DNA from: Pseudomonadales bacterium
GTDB taxonomy: Bacteria > Pseudomonadota > Gammaproteobacteria > Pseudomonadales > DT-91
Direction: 5' to 3'
NCBI GenBank assembly: GCA_013215025.1
Contig: JABSRR010000168.1
Location: 1-7,106 of the forward strand
DNA length: 7,106 nucleotides
Position numbers and translations under genes: made by a program. Shown one piece after another: positions 1 to 6,752 of the stretch. Below the pieces are notes generated by a model. The model worked only from the letters and a program-made list of their open reading frames with translations, made no database searches and had not been told where the DNA came from. The first letter of the stretch is position 1. Each line of letters begins with the position of its first letter.

Positions 1-522
1 ACTGAGCGTTGGTCGCGATTTATTCAGGCTAAAAGCCCGCTGCATATGTCGGTTGCATCAGCAGCTTTCATCGAATTTGTGGGCTTTGGCTTTTTCGACA
101 GCCATATCAAAAAAGATGTGTTGAACCGATCAGGTATGCATACTGAAATGGTAAAGCTCTGGAAGTGGCATATAGCAGAAGAGCTTGAGCATTCCTTTGT
201 CAAACTGAAGGTCATTAACCACATTAACAACAGTTACTGGCTTAAGTTTTTAGGCATGCTAGAAGCACTGGTGGTGGCAAACTTATATGTGACGACCTTA
301 ATACCCGCTGTAGTCAGGCAAGATGCTAAGCACTGCGGCAAAAAGTTTTGGCCTCACTTATGGATGTTTCTGAAGGGATTAGCAAAAACTGACTGGGGTG
401 TTAACCGCCAGTCAGTAAGCCAATACTTCAGTAAAGATTTTGACCCTGAAATCAAAGAGCCTTGGATTGCCGATCAGATAGCCGAATGGATTCAAGAGTC
501 AGACGCAAAACCCCTGAGCTGA
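1..522 (+). CDS. Predicted metal-dependent hydrolase, COG3687/PF10118 type (5' end missing)
   Basis: The reading frame is open from the first base of the window to a TGA at 520-522, so this is the C-terminal 173 residues of a longer protein. The first Met (base 46) is internal and is not a believable start. The fragment resembles the family annotated as predicted metal-dependent hydrolases (PF10118). It has a Glu in a helix (E25) followed by the tryptophan-rich block W54-K-W-H57 and the AEELEH motif (E60, E61, H64). These acidic and His positions recall the metal ligands of ferritin-like four-helix proteins. That the protein binds a di-metal centre is inference, and its substrate is unknown. 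A hydrophobic stretch at residues 83-105 may be a buried or membrane-associated helix. It ends 35 bp from the convergent neighbour's stop, with no clear terminator between them. Confidence 0.75.
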   Translation, partial: TERWSRFIQAKSPLHMSVASAAFIEFVGFGFFDSHIKKDVLNRSGMHTEMVKLWKWHIAEELEHSFVKLKVINHINNSYWLKFLGMLEALVVANLYVTTLIPAVVRQDAKHCGKKFWPHLWMFLKGLAKTDWGVNRQSVSQYFSKDFDPEIKEPWIADQIAEWIQESDAKPLS

Positions 523-557
523 AGCTGAAAAACTCAGTCTAAGAGTAAGCCGCAGTT

Positions 558-1382
558 TTAAATCTTAAAGGTGATACCGACAGCGGCGTGCTCACTATCG
601 GTTTCAACGCCCTGAATGGTGGTTTCTGTATGCTGTAGTTCAAAGTAGATATTCACCACATTTGCACCCAGCTGCGCACGAATACCTTGCATAAAATACA
701 TATCAACCAGCTCCATATCAAAGCCGCCATAGCTTGACCCACTGGTTATTTGCAACATGGAAAAATGCGTTTCATTCCATGGCATCATGGCATAAACATT
801 CAGACTGGCAACATCAGAGCTATCACTGCCTTCGAGCGCGATATTGGTAATAATGTCAGCGATTGCATCACGGCTGTATTCCACCCCATCTATTTCAATC
901 CGCCCGCCAGCTGCATCAAGCACGGCATCGGCGGCCTCATCACTATCAAACTCTACTCGAGTATAGTTAAGACTGGGAAAGAACATCAGCGACGATTCGA
1001 ATGCTTGCAGCGGGAGCATATAGCCCACGGTATACATATCGATAATATCTTGTAGCCCAAGGTCTAGATAAATGCCGCCAAACCTTTCATCAAAATTTGC
1101 CATTCGCAAGCGTGCTTGCTCGGTTTGCGTGAAATACTCGGCATAAATGATGGTCTGTGTTTGGATCTCGTCGCCGCCATAAAGATTTGCGCCGCCACCG
1201 CCTGCTGAGACTTTTAGCTCGCCATCTTGATCAGCAGCAAAGCCAAATGACGTTTGGGTATTGCGCGGGTCCGCGTCATGAAAGGTTTCGGCCTTTTCAA
1301 CTTGCGAGTCTTGCTGCGCATGTAATGAAGCCGCATGAGAAACCGTTAACAGAAATACGGCTAGTACCAATAATCGTTCCAT
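558..1382 (-). CDS. Secreted, probably outer-membrane, protein of unknown function
   Basis: This is a 274-residue protein that I do not recognise as a named family. Residues 1-22 form a signal peptide: a short charged start (MER), a Leu/Val-rich core and an LHA-type cleavage site before QQDSQ. The mature part begins with a polar, acidic segment and a Gly-rich stretch. Alternating hydrophobic/polar strands follow, and the protein ends in a strand closing with F-K-I, which resembles the C-terminal strand of outer-membrane barrels. A helical acidic, Ala/Ile-rich insert lies near residues 145-185. The frame continues upstream to a GTG at 1394, but the ATG at 1382-1380 is preferred: AGGTGA at 1396-1391 sits 8 nt before it, the GTG has no Shine-Dalgarno site, and the signal peptide then starts cleanly. 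It is transcribed from its own promoter in the divergent spacer. The barrel assignment is inferred from pattern only; a periplasmic beta-rich protein is the alternative. Confidence 0.72.
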   Translation of the reverse strand: MERLLVLAVFLLTVSHAASLHAQQDSQVEKAETFHDADPRNTQTSFGFAADQDGELKVSAGGGGANLYGGDEIQTQTIIYAEYFTQTEQARLRMANFDERFGGIYLDLGLQDIIDMYTVGYMLPLQAFESSLMFFPSLNYTRVEFDSDEAADAVLDAAGGRIEIDGVEYSRDAIADIITNIALEGSDSSDVASLNVYAMMPWNETHFSMLQITSGSSYGGFDMELVDMYFMQGIRAQLGANVVNIYFELQHTETTIQGVETDSEHAAVGITFKI

Positions 1383-1403
1383 GTGTGAGATCACCTAAAA
1401 AGT

Positions 1404-1432
1404 AAAATATCCGTGTGCTGGCAGTTTAACAA
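1404..1432 (-). promoter_or_regulatory. Sigma70-like promoter of the secreted protein gene
   Basis: On the minus strand, TTGTTA (1432-1427) is followed after 17 nt by TATTTT (1409-1404). Each matches 4 of 6 consensus bases. The predicted start lies near 1397, just ahead of the Shine-Dalgarno site at 1396-1391, so the leader would be very short. The spacing is ideal but the boxes are only moderate. Confidence 0.45.
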
Positions 1433-1435
1433 AGA

Positions 1436-1470
1436 TGCTGCTTGCGCAGCAAATGCTCAGATCTGCTGCG
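1436..1470 (+). repeat. Overlapping alternative inverted repeats upstream of the HNH gene
   Basis: TGCTGC (1436-1441) can pair with GCAGCA (1446-1451) around a TTGC loop. The overlapping CGCAGCA (1445-1451) can pair instead with TGCTGCG (1464-1470) across 12 nt. The two pairings exclude each other. A TATTAT resembling a -10 box follows directly at 1471-1476 without a good -35 box, so the repeats may be an operator within a promoter rather than RNA structure. Confidence 0.4.
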
Positions 1471-1533
1471 TATTATAAGCAAAAAACCCACATCTTAGCG
1501 CTAGCCTACTGCGTAAAAATCTCAGGAGCGTTC

Positions 1534-1854
1534 ATGAGCAGATTAATTATTCCACCGAAGCCTGATTGCTGTGAGCTATGTCAGCGTCCGGTTAGCCTGT
1601 TAACCAAACACCATCTTATTCCAAAGACCATGCATAAACATAAACGTGTCAAAAAATTGTTTGCGCGTTCACAGTGCATCACAGACATCGCATGGCTTTG
1701 TCAGCCCTGCCATAAACATATTCATAAGGTATTATCTGAGAAACAAATGGCTTTTGAGTTTTATCAGCTGAAGGATTTAGCAACTCAGCCCGATATCGCT
1801 AATTTTGTTGCTTGGATTAAAGATAAGCCCGCTGAATTTCGACCAAAAACATAA
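1534..1854 (+). CDS. Small HNH-type zinc-binding protein (putative HNH endonuclease)
   Basis: This 106-residue protein has the layout of small HNH nucleases. A first zinc pair C13-x2-C16 is followed by the H26-H27 dyad (KHHLIPKT), a basic stretch rich in Lys and His (residues 31-41), and a second zinc pair C56-x2-C59 that runs into H60 and H64 (CHKHIH). In the HNH fold the first His is the general base and the last His binds the catalytic metal. The central Asn of the name is not obvious here; D51 or a nearby position may fill it. The ATG at 1534 was chosen over the upstream in-frame ATG at 1435 because AGGAG (1524-1528) lies 5 nt before it and the conserved part begins immediately after. The protein stands alone, with no methylase, integrase or phage terminase nearby, so a role in restriction or phage packaging is not supported. 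DNA substrate and activity are unknown. Confidence 0.8.
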   Translation: MSRLIIPPKPDCCELCQRPVSLLTKHHLIPKTMHKHKRVKKLFARSQCITDIAWLCQPCHKHIHKVLSEKQMAFEFYQLKDLATQPDIANFVAWIKDKPAEFRPKT

Positions 1855-1918
1855 ACCCTTACTGAGCATCCCGCTAAGCATATCTCTAGAAAACTCTATA
1901 ACCGACGTTACAAGCCGC

Positions 1919-2836
1919 TCAACCAACATTCTGAAAGCAGCGATTGGCCTCTTCTGCAATGATGGCATGACGTATTGCCAGTTGCTGCTGATCTTTATCG
2001 TAGCCACCTCCTATCACTGTGGCAGTGGGTATGCCTAGTTCAACCAGTGTCGATAGGACAAAGTGATCACGTTGACGAATGCCCTCTAGGCTAATATCAA
2101 GCAGGCCCAAGGGGTCATGTTGATAAACGTCAACACCCGCATCATAAATCACAATATCGGGTTTAAAGGAAAGACATTGTGCTAACGCATCGGCTACAGC
2201 CTTCAAATATTCAGCATCCTGCATACCCTTGGGTAAATTAACGTCTAGATCGCTGATAGCTTTACGCACCGGAAAATTTTTCTCGCAGTGCAGAGAGCAG
2301 GTAAATACATTAGGCTCATCTGCCAAAATTGTTGCCGTGCCATCGCCCTGATGAACATCGCAATCAAAAATAGCAACCCGCTGCACGCGGCCGGATTGAA
2401 TGAGCGCTTTAGCGGTAATGGCAAGATCATTAAAAATACAAAAGCCTGAGCCAAAATCATAATGCGCATGGTGCGTACCACCGGCTAAATGGCAGGCTAA
2501 GCCATACTTTAAGGCAAATTGCGCGGTGAGATAAGTGCCTGCAGGCGAAATGCGCGAGCGAAACGCTAACGGCTCAGTCCATGGTAAGCCAATGCGTCGA
2601 AGCGACTTGGCATCTAAGGTGCCTGCAGTAAATTGTTGGATATAATCACTATGATGCGCCAATCCCAGCAGTTCATCTCTGGCCCGCCCAGGGCGCACTA
2701 AGTTTTGCGCGCTGACAATACCCTGCTGACGCAGGTAATCAAGCAACAAGCTAAACTTGGCCATCGGAAAACGATGCTTGTCAGGAAACGGGTAGCTATA
2801 GCTGGGATGACTCACAAAAGCTAACACAATAACCAT
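1919..2836 (-). CDS. Histone deacetylase-like zinc amidohydrolase, class IV (HDAC11-like)
   Basis: The 305-residue protein covers a complete bacterial HDAC/acetoin-utilisation-type fold. Members remove acyl groups from lysine or small amines in the cytoplasm using zinc; bacterial substrates are mostly unknown. The signature elements are present in order: SHPSY and HRFPM near the N-terminus (residues 9-25), the His dyad H122-H123 in GGTHHAH, the zinc ligands D160 and H162 in DCDVHQGDG, a third ligand D241 in the segment DVYQHDPLG, and the transition-state Tyr Y279 after GGG. Activity is therefore expected. The start is uncertain: AAGGA directly abuts the ATG at 2836 with no spacer, but lies 9 nt before an in-frame GTG at 2827, which would give a 302-residue protein beginning close to the conserved HP motif. 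It is the third gene of the protease/FHA unit, 52 bp after the FHA gene's stop, and converges with the HNH gene. Confidence 0.92.
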   Translation of the reverse strand: MVIVLAFVSHPSYSYPFPDKHRFPMAKFSLLLDYLRQQGIVSAQNLVRPGRARDELLGLAHHSDYIQQFTAGTLDAKSLRRIGLPWTEPLAFRSRISPAGTYLTAQFALKYGLACHLAGGTHHAHYDFGSGFCIFNDLAITAKALIQSGRVQRVAIFDCDVHQGDGTATILADEPNVFTCSLHCEKNFPVRKAISDLDVNLPKGMQDAEYLKAVADALAQCLSFKPDIVIYDAGVDVYQHDPLGLLDISLEGIRQRDHFVLSTLVELGIPTATVIGGGYDKDQQQLAIRHAIIAEEANRCFQNVG

Positions 2837-2862
2837 TCCTTGCTGAAAATCTGCAGTACAAA

Positions 2863-2873
2863 ATTCGGCGAAT
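2863..2873. repeat. 11-bp perfect palindrome ATTCG-G-CGAAT
   Basis: It lies in the 52-bp gap between the FHA gene and the deacetylase gene, about 27 bp before the deacetylase start. It could be an operator for an internal promoter or a short mRNA hairpin. No -35/-10 pair is convincing beside it, and chance is possible. Confidence 0.25.
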
Positions 2874-2888
2874 GTTTATGCATTAGCT

Positions 2889-3863
2889 TTATTTCAAGTT
2901 CTCTTCGCTGGCTTCTGATAAGCGATCAAGCTCTGCAAATTGTGGCTCAAGTGCGATAAAAAATTCATCCACACCTAAGCTGCTGTCTTTATGTATGGAG
3001 CCTGGCTGCAAAACTTGAGAATATTCTGGGCGCGGATCAAAGTCGGTCATAATGGTGTCTGAAATCACGAAAAAAGAGCCGCATAGTATTGCCGCAAGCA
3101 GCATCGCAATGCTTGATGGGTGCTGGGTATTGCTAGCCATACGAAGATTTGTTCGCATTAATAAAGATAATACTAACCATGCAAAAACATAGCTTAAGGC
3201 TTCACCGACGCTAAGATTGCTACTGGCGAATTCGATATAAGCCAGCCAAGGCAGCAGTACAAAGCTGAGCAGAGAAACCCAGGCGTACGCACCTAAATGC
3301 TGCAGAAAATGTAAAGGTCGATGATTTAAGCGGCCAATGAATGCCCAAATAGCACTCCATATAATGGCTATAGCTGCTGATACTAGTACTGAAATCATCC
3401 AGGCCTTACTCTCATGACGAGCCGGTGTCGATAAAAAATAGTCGTATGCGATATCAGCAATGAGATAAGCGATGAATGCCAATATGGGCAGTATTAGCTG
3501 CCAACTGGGCGTCTGCAACCACTGTTTGATCCGCAGCTTGCGCGTCGCTATTAATGGCTGGTCCGCGTCCAGCACTGCTAACTGGGTTTGACCTATAGTC
3601 AGCGTATCACCAACATTTAATGGTGATTGATGTGCTGCAAGCAATTTCTGGTTGAGCAATATGGGATTACTGCTGGCAAGACATTGAACGAACCATTGTG
3701 AACCTTGTTTTACAAAGCGCAGTTGCTCTGCGTCAATAAAAGGATCATCAATGATTAATGCATTATTCAATCCTCGGCCAACTGCAAAAACATTGGCCTC
3801 AGTCTTAAAAAAACGGTGCGAACAGCTATGTTTTGAGCGCGTTTGCAACACTAGTTGTTCCAT
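2889..3863 (-). CDS. Membrane protein with N-terminal degenerate FHA domain and five transmembrane helices
   Basis: This 324-residue protein begins with an FHA-like domain (about residues 5-100). VGRGLNNALIIDDPFID aligns with the FHA core, R30 of the GR pair is kept, N71 matches the VNG element, and VGDTLTIG matches the closing strand. The SRxH positions that contact phosphothreonine read D44, A45 and Q47, so classical phosphopeptide binding is doubtful. Five hydrophobic helices follow, near 122-144, 153-177, 190-212, 222-237 and 250-269. Basic loops (RKLRIK before helix 1, 178-189, 236-243) and acidic opposite loops give an N-in/C-out topology by the positive-inside rule. The acidic tail 270-324 would then be periplasmic. 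The ATG at 3863 lies inside the protease gene (13-bp overlap) with GGAG 8 nt upstream, implying translational coupling. Its role is unknown; a link between envelope proteolysis and a cytoplasmic partner is inference. Confidence 0.8.
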   Translation of the reverse strand: MEQLVLQTRSKHSCSHRFFKTEANVFAVGRGLNNALIIDDPFIDAEQLRFVKQGSQWFVQCLASSNPILLNQKLLAAHQSPLNVGDTLTIGQTQLAVLDADQPLIATRKLRIKQWLQTPSWQLILPILAFIAYLIADIAYDYFLSTPARHESKAWMISVLVSAAIAIIWSAIWAFIGRLNHRPLHFLQHLGAYAWVSLLSFVLLPWLAYIEFASSNLSVGEALSYVFAWLVLSLLMRTNLRMASNTQHPSSIAMLLAAILCGSFFVISDTIMTDFDPRPEYSQVLQPGSIHKDSSLGVDEFFIALEPQFAELDRLSEASEENLK

Positions 3864-5227
3864 TTAAGCTGCTCCATAAACAGTTGCATTAATGCCCTTG
3901 CATTGGCTTGACTGATGCCTAGCGCTCCTACTTTGACCACCAATGCCTTATCATTATGGTCGACAGAGGCTAGGATTAAACTCGCATCATAGAAATCTGC
4001 ATAATCAACATAGCGCCTAAGGCAGCTGGATGCCTTCCATTGTGATTGATTGATTGACAGCCGCTGACTGTGGCAAACCAGCGGTGTTAGCTGTTCGTGA
4101 CTCTGACGCTCAATTAATGGGTGCTCAAAACGCTGTTCAACCGCCTTGTAAAACTGCCATGGGTTTAGTTCAGCAGACGCCATCCACTCCATATCATAGA
4201 AGAAACCGCCAACATTCATGTTTTGTCGAATAAAAATGCGATCATCACTGCGGCAGTGCTGATGCACTGCCGTATAACGGCGTTGACTACCATCCCAGCT
4301 GTGGCCCCAGCAGTTGAGGCTTGCAGCTAATTGGCTGGGCACGCTAAATTCACCCAAGGTATCTTTAGCTACATCATTGCTAAAAATTTTCTGATAAAAC
4401 GCCTGTTGATCCTGCCATAACGATTGCGCCAGTTGTTGCTGCAATTGTTCAAGCTGATGATGTTCTTTGATCTCGAGTGAATCCTCGTCGCTTTTAGCAT
4501 CTTGTTCTTCATTTGGCTGATGTTCTGCCACAGTACTTGGCTGCAAATAACCTCGATTTACCAGATTGATTAAATTATTGACGGGTACTAAAAAACTGAT
4601 CTGCTCACTGCCTTTGGCAACGTTAATACCAATCACCTCGCCCTTGGCGTTAAACGCTGGGCCGCCACTCATACCTGGATTCAGTGAGCCTGAAAATAAA
4701 ATGCGTTGATGCCTGAGGTGTTTGACATAACCATTGTAAGTGCCCTCAATAATTGTCATGCCTAGATTATGAGGGTTACCCATAGAATATAGGCGATCTC
4801 CATTGGCCAATTTATCCCTTGATAGCTGCATATACTCGCGGCCAAGTTCTGGAGAGAAGACTATCGCCAGATCGTGCACCACATCAATATCTAATAGTTT
4901 CAGGTCAACTGTCGATTCATCTTGCTTAAGCAACTGCATGCGGTACTTCTCGGGTTGATGCAGATACGATGCAATGACGTGAAAATTGGTGGCAACATGT
5001 CCATCAGCAGATATTTGAAACCCCGAGCCAAAACTAAAGGTGTCACCCGAGGCACGATCAATCACCTGCAATTGATAAACTTGCAGCCGTTGGCGTTGAA
5101 AAATTTCACTCGCCGTATTCGCCAATGCGGCATGACTGATTAAGTTGATTACGCTTAATGCGCAGCAAAGGAAATAGCGAAAAAAGCTGCTAAGAAATGG
5201 TGAACGGAAGTAAACGGATAAAAACAT
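3851..5227 (-). CDS. Periplasmic trypsin-like serine protease (S1C/DegP-like catalytic domain) with novel C-terminal domain
   Basis: The protein has 458 residues. Residues 1-37 form a signal peptide or N-terminal anchor: basic start, hydrophobic core to about 32, and AALA-N as a likely cleavage site. The chymotrypsin-fold domain spans about 45-225 with the triad H83 (TNFHVI), D119 (VVHDLAIV) and S187 (GMSGGP), plus the usual GxGFxIS and GEVIGIN flanks. It resembles HtrA-family catalytic domains, but no PDZ domain follows. Instead there is an acidic, Gln-rich linker (about 233-280, likely coiled coil) and a domain (about 285-458) with four cysteines, C306, C325, C385 and C402, that could form two disulphides in the periplasm. 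I do not recognise this domain. The stop overlaps the FHA gene by 13 bp, so the two proteins are made together. No Shine-Dalgarno site precedes the ATG, and a -10-like box ends 6 nt upstream. Substrate unknown. Confidence 0.88.
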   Translation of the reverse strand: MFLSVYFRSPFLSSFFRYFLCCALSVINLISHAALANTASEIFQRQRLQVYQLQVIDRASGDTFSFGSGFQISADGHVATNFHVIASYLHQPEKYRMQLLKQDESTVDLKLLDIDVVHDLAIVFSPELGREYMQLSRDKLANGDRLYSMGNPHNLGMTIIEGTYNGYVKHLRHQRILFSGSLNPGMSGGPAFNAKGEVIGINVAKGSEQISFLVPVNNLINLVNRGYLQPSTVAEHQPNEEQDAKSDEDSLEIKEHHQLEQLQQQLAQSLWQDQQAFYQKIFSNDVAKDTLGEFSVPSQLAASLNCWGHSWDGSQRRYTAVHQHCRSDDRIFIRQNMNVGGFFYDMEWMASAELNPWQFYKAVEQRFEHPLIERQSHEQLTPLVCHSQRLSINQSQWKASSCLRRYVDYADFYDASLILASVDHNDKALVVKVGALGISQANARALMQLFMEQLKWNN

Positions 5228-5233
5228 ATGGTA

Positions 5234-5263
5234 ACTATAAAGTGAGAGTTAGTTCATACGCAA
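5234..5263 (-). promoter_or_regulatory. Possible promoter for the protease-FHA-deacetylase unit, giving a leaderless mRNA
   Basis: On the minus strand, TTGCGT (5263-5258) is followed after 18 nt by TATAGT (5239-5234; 5 of 6 consensus). The start codon A is at 5227, so transcription would begin at or next to the ATG. This agrees with the absence of any Shine-Dalgarno sequence. The -35 box is weak and a more distant promoter cannot be excluded. Confidence 0.35.
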
Positions 5264-5487
5264 TAAATACCGGCTTGGATACTCTAAGCCACTTTAATGC
5301 GCTAATTCTGCATAGCGTTTGGATGAAAATCTGTGGTGATTAACAGTTATCAGAAAATAGCGCCGCAAAGTGAAAAAACCGCTCGTCTTCAATATTTTTG
5401 GCTATATTTAAAGCAACCATTTAGAAGCCGTTTCATCCTAGAAACCAACAAAAAGAATTTTTGGTTACTACAATATTGGGGGTGTAT

Positions 5488-5781
5488 ATGTCTAAGCAAA
5501 CGTTTAGCAATAAAAAACCTGGCCGATTACGCAAATTTTTAGACTATTGGCAATTAACCACTGAGCCTGACATTGAGGCATCCAAGTGCATTCATCGTCG
5601 ACGTTTTTTAAAGCCTTATCAACGACGCTTGAAGTTATTACGTGATGCTTGGTTGTATTTACTGAGCGCCTTACTGGTACTGCAGCTCTCAGTACCGTTT
5701 ATATTAGTGACATGTATGTTCTCAACCTTCTTGAGTTTCACCTTTCTGGATGAAACACCCTTTGTGAGACATGATGAATAA
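5488..5781 (+). CDS. Small basic membrane protein of unknown function
   Basis: This 97-residue protein is not one I recognise. Residues 1-52 are strongly basic, with Lys/Arg clusters near 9-16, 37-39 and 45-52, and contain one lone acidic patch (EPDIE). A hydrophobic stretch, residues 54-87, is long enough for one kinked helix or a tight hairpin broken at P70. A short acidic tail ends in RHDE. The positive-inside rule puts the N-terminus in the cytoplasm. The ATG at 5488 was chosen because a GGGGG run (5478-5482) lies 5 nt before it; the frame also runs back to a TTG at 5461 with no ribosome site. The gene is divergent from the protease across a 260-bp spacer. Its TAA (5779-5781) directly abuts the stop of the opposing DUF3014 gene. 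It is likely real given the ribosome site and well-formed topology, but there is no homology evidence here. Confidence 0.6.
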   Translation: MSKQTFSNKKPGRLRKFLDYWQLTTEPDIEASKCIHRRRFLKPYQRRLKLLRDAWLYLLSALLVLQLSVPFILVTCMFSTFLSFTFLDETPFVRHDE

Positions 5782-6630
5782 TTAAATGGGTGAAAGATGT
5801 TTTTTTAGCTCTAGCACCCATGACTGCAGTTGCTGTTGATTATCCTTACCCATTCTAAACATCAGCTTCTCGATATCATTAAGACTCTCTAACGCTGACT
5901 GTTCAAAAGGATATTTCAGCGTTTTGCGATAAAGTATCGCATCACTGCTGATGAACTCGGCATTTATTATCAAACCCGTGGTTTTTATAAGCGCGTCATG
6001 AAAGGAACTTTCAGTAAGGCCAAGCTCAGCGTAGGCCTGCTCTAATAATGGCGAGAAACGATAATACAATTGTGCCGCAACTTTCGGCTCTAACTGCGTA
6101 AGTGCTGATACATAATGCTGATAACGAGTATAATTTTCTGAGTTTACGATGTATTTATCTTGCCCTTGCGGGGCATACGCTTGCACTATAAAACGGCCAT
6201 TTGGAGACCTCAGCGGCCGATATTGGCTAACAATATTCCCATTTGCACTTTGATAAACGGCGCGGGCTAATTTTCGCAAGATTTCTTTATCAACCAATAG
6301 AGCAATAATAGGCTGTATTGCATCAACATCACTAAGCGTCGACTGAATATATTGATCACTCAAATCTAGCTCTTGCGGTATTGCTAGATCAGTTAGCCAA
6401 TCTGGAAAATCTTGAGTTGCTGCTTGAGTTTTTAATGGACTTGCCTGATGGGACGGCATTGCCATCGATGCAGCTGCAGAATCTGATGCGACTGGCCGAG
6501 CAATCGGTGTTGTACTGTCTATAGGTGGGTCTGCCAGCATTGGCGACTGATGAGGCTCATCTTGATTAATGATGAATAGACTCAACGCAGCCAGTATCAG
6601 AAAAACGATGACAACAATAGGTTTCAACAT
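5782..6630 (-). CDS. DUF3014 domain protein, membrane-anchored
   Basis: The 282-residue protein opens with one hydrophobic helix (about residues 4-22, LKPIVVIVFLILAALSLF), an uncleaved N-terminal anchor. A Pro/Ser/Ala-rich low-complexity linker (25-75) follows, and then a globular part in the periplasm. This part matches the pattern I know for DUF3014: a P-x-L-x2-SD opening (near 85-93), an ILRKLARAVYQSANG helix (117-131), a YRPLRSP segment (137-143), NYTRYQHYV (166-174), and the block with PLLEQAYAELG (194-204). The function of DUF3014 is not established. The ATG at 6630 is preferred over an in-frame GTG at 6639: GAG lies 8 nt before the ATG, the GTG has no ribosome site, and the anchor helix then starts at once. 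The gene is monocistronic, 301 bp downstream of the amidotransferase. Confidence 0.82.
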   Translation of the reverse strand: MLKPIVVIVFLILAALSLFIINQDEPHQSPMLADPPIDSTTPIARPVASDSAAASMAMPSHQASPLKTQAATQDFPDWLTDLAIPQELDLSDQYIQSTLSDVDAIQPIIALLVDKEILRKLARAVYQSANGNIVSQYRPLRSPNGRFIVQAYAPQGQDKYIVNSENYTRYQHYVSALTQLEPKVAAQLYYRFSPLLEQAYAELGLTESSFHDALIKTTGLIINAEFISSDAILYRKTLKYPFEQSALESLNDIEKLMFRMGKDNQQQLQSWVLELKKHLSPI

Positions 6631-6719
6631 AGGCAACACTCAAAATTAATAGCCAGGGTCATAGCGAAGAGTAATAGCTGATTCGTTGACATCGGCCAGC
6701 ATTAACCAAGATTATTCAT

Positions 6720-6740
6720 TCAGCGCTAATAGAGCGCTGA
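6720..6740. promoter_or_regulatory. Inverted repeat TCAGCGCT-N5-AGCGCTGA, possible operator
   Basis: The perfect 8-bp arms (6720-6727 and 6733-6740) surround AATAG. There is no adjacent T-run on either strand, so an intrinsic terminator is unlikely. It sits about 90 bp upstream of the DUF3014 start and just downstream of a candidate promoter. That is a usual place for a repressor site or a 5' mRNA hairpin. Confidence 0.5.
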
Positions 6741-6752
6741 TAAATTTCGGCT

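Noticed and set aside
514..537. CTGAG/CTCAG hairpin after the metal-hydrolase gene
   Set aside because: Only 5 bp with a 14-nt loop, no T-run, and it begins inside the gene; not a credible terminator.
750..1405. Plus-strand open frames opposite the secreted protein gene
   Set aside because: Antisense shadows without ribosome sites; the minus frame has a signal peptide, promoter and good Shine-Dalgarno site.
1495..1506. TAGCGCTA palindrome before the HNH gene
   Set aside because: An 8-bp palindrome with no partner copy or promoter relation; expected by chance.
1534..1854. HNH gene as part of a restriction or homing system
   Set aside because: No methyltransferase, intron, intein or phage gene is nearby; it stands alone between housekeeping-like genes.
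5333..5542. Plus-strand open frame of 69 codons upstream of the small membrane protein
   Set aside because: No ribosome site, and it overlaps the better-supported start at 5488 in another frame.
5786..5821. ATGGGTG/CACCCAT pair around a T-run at the convergent gene ends
   Set aside because: The T-run lies inside a 22-nt loop instead of after the stem, and the right arm is within DUF3014 coding sequence.
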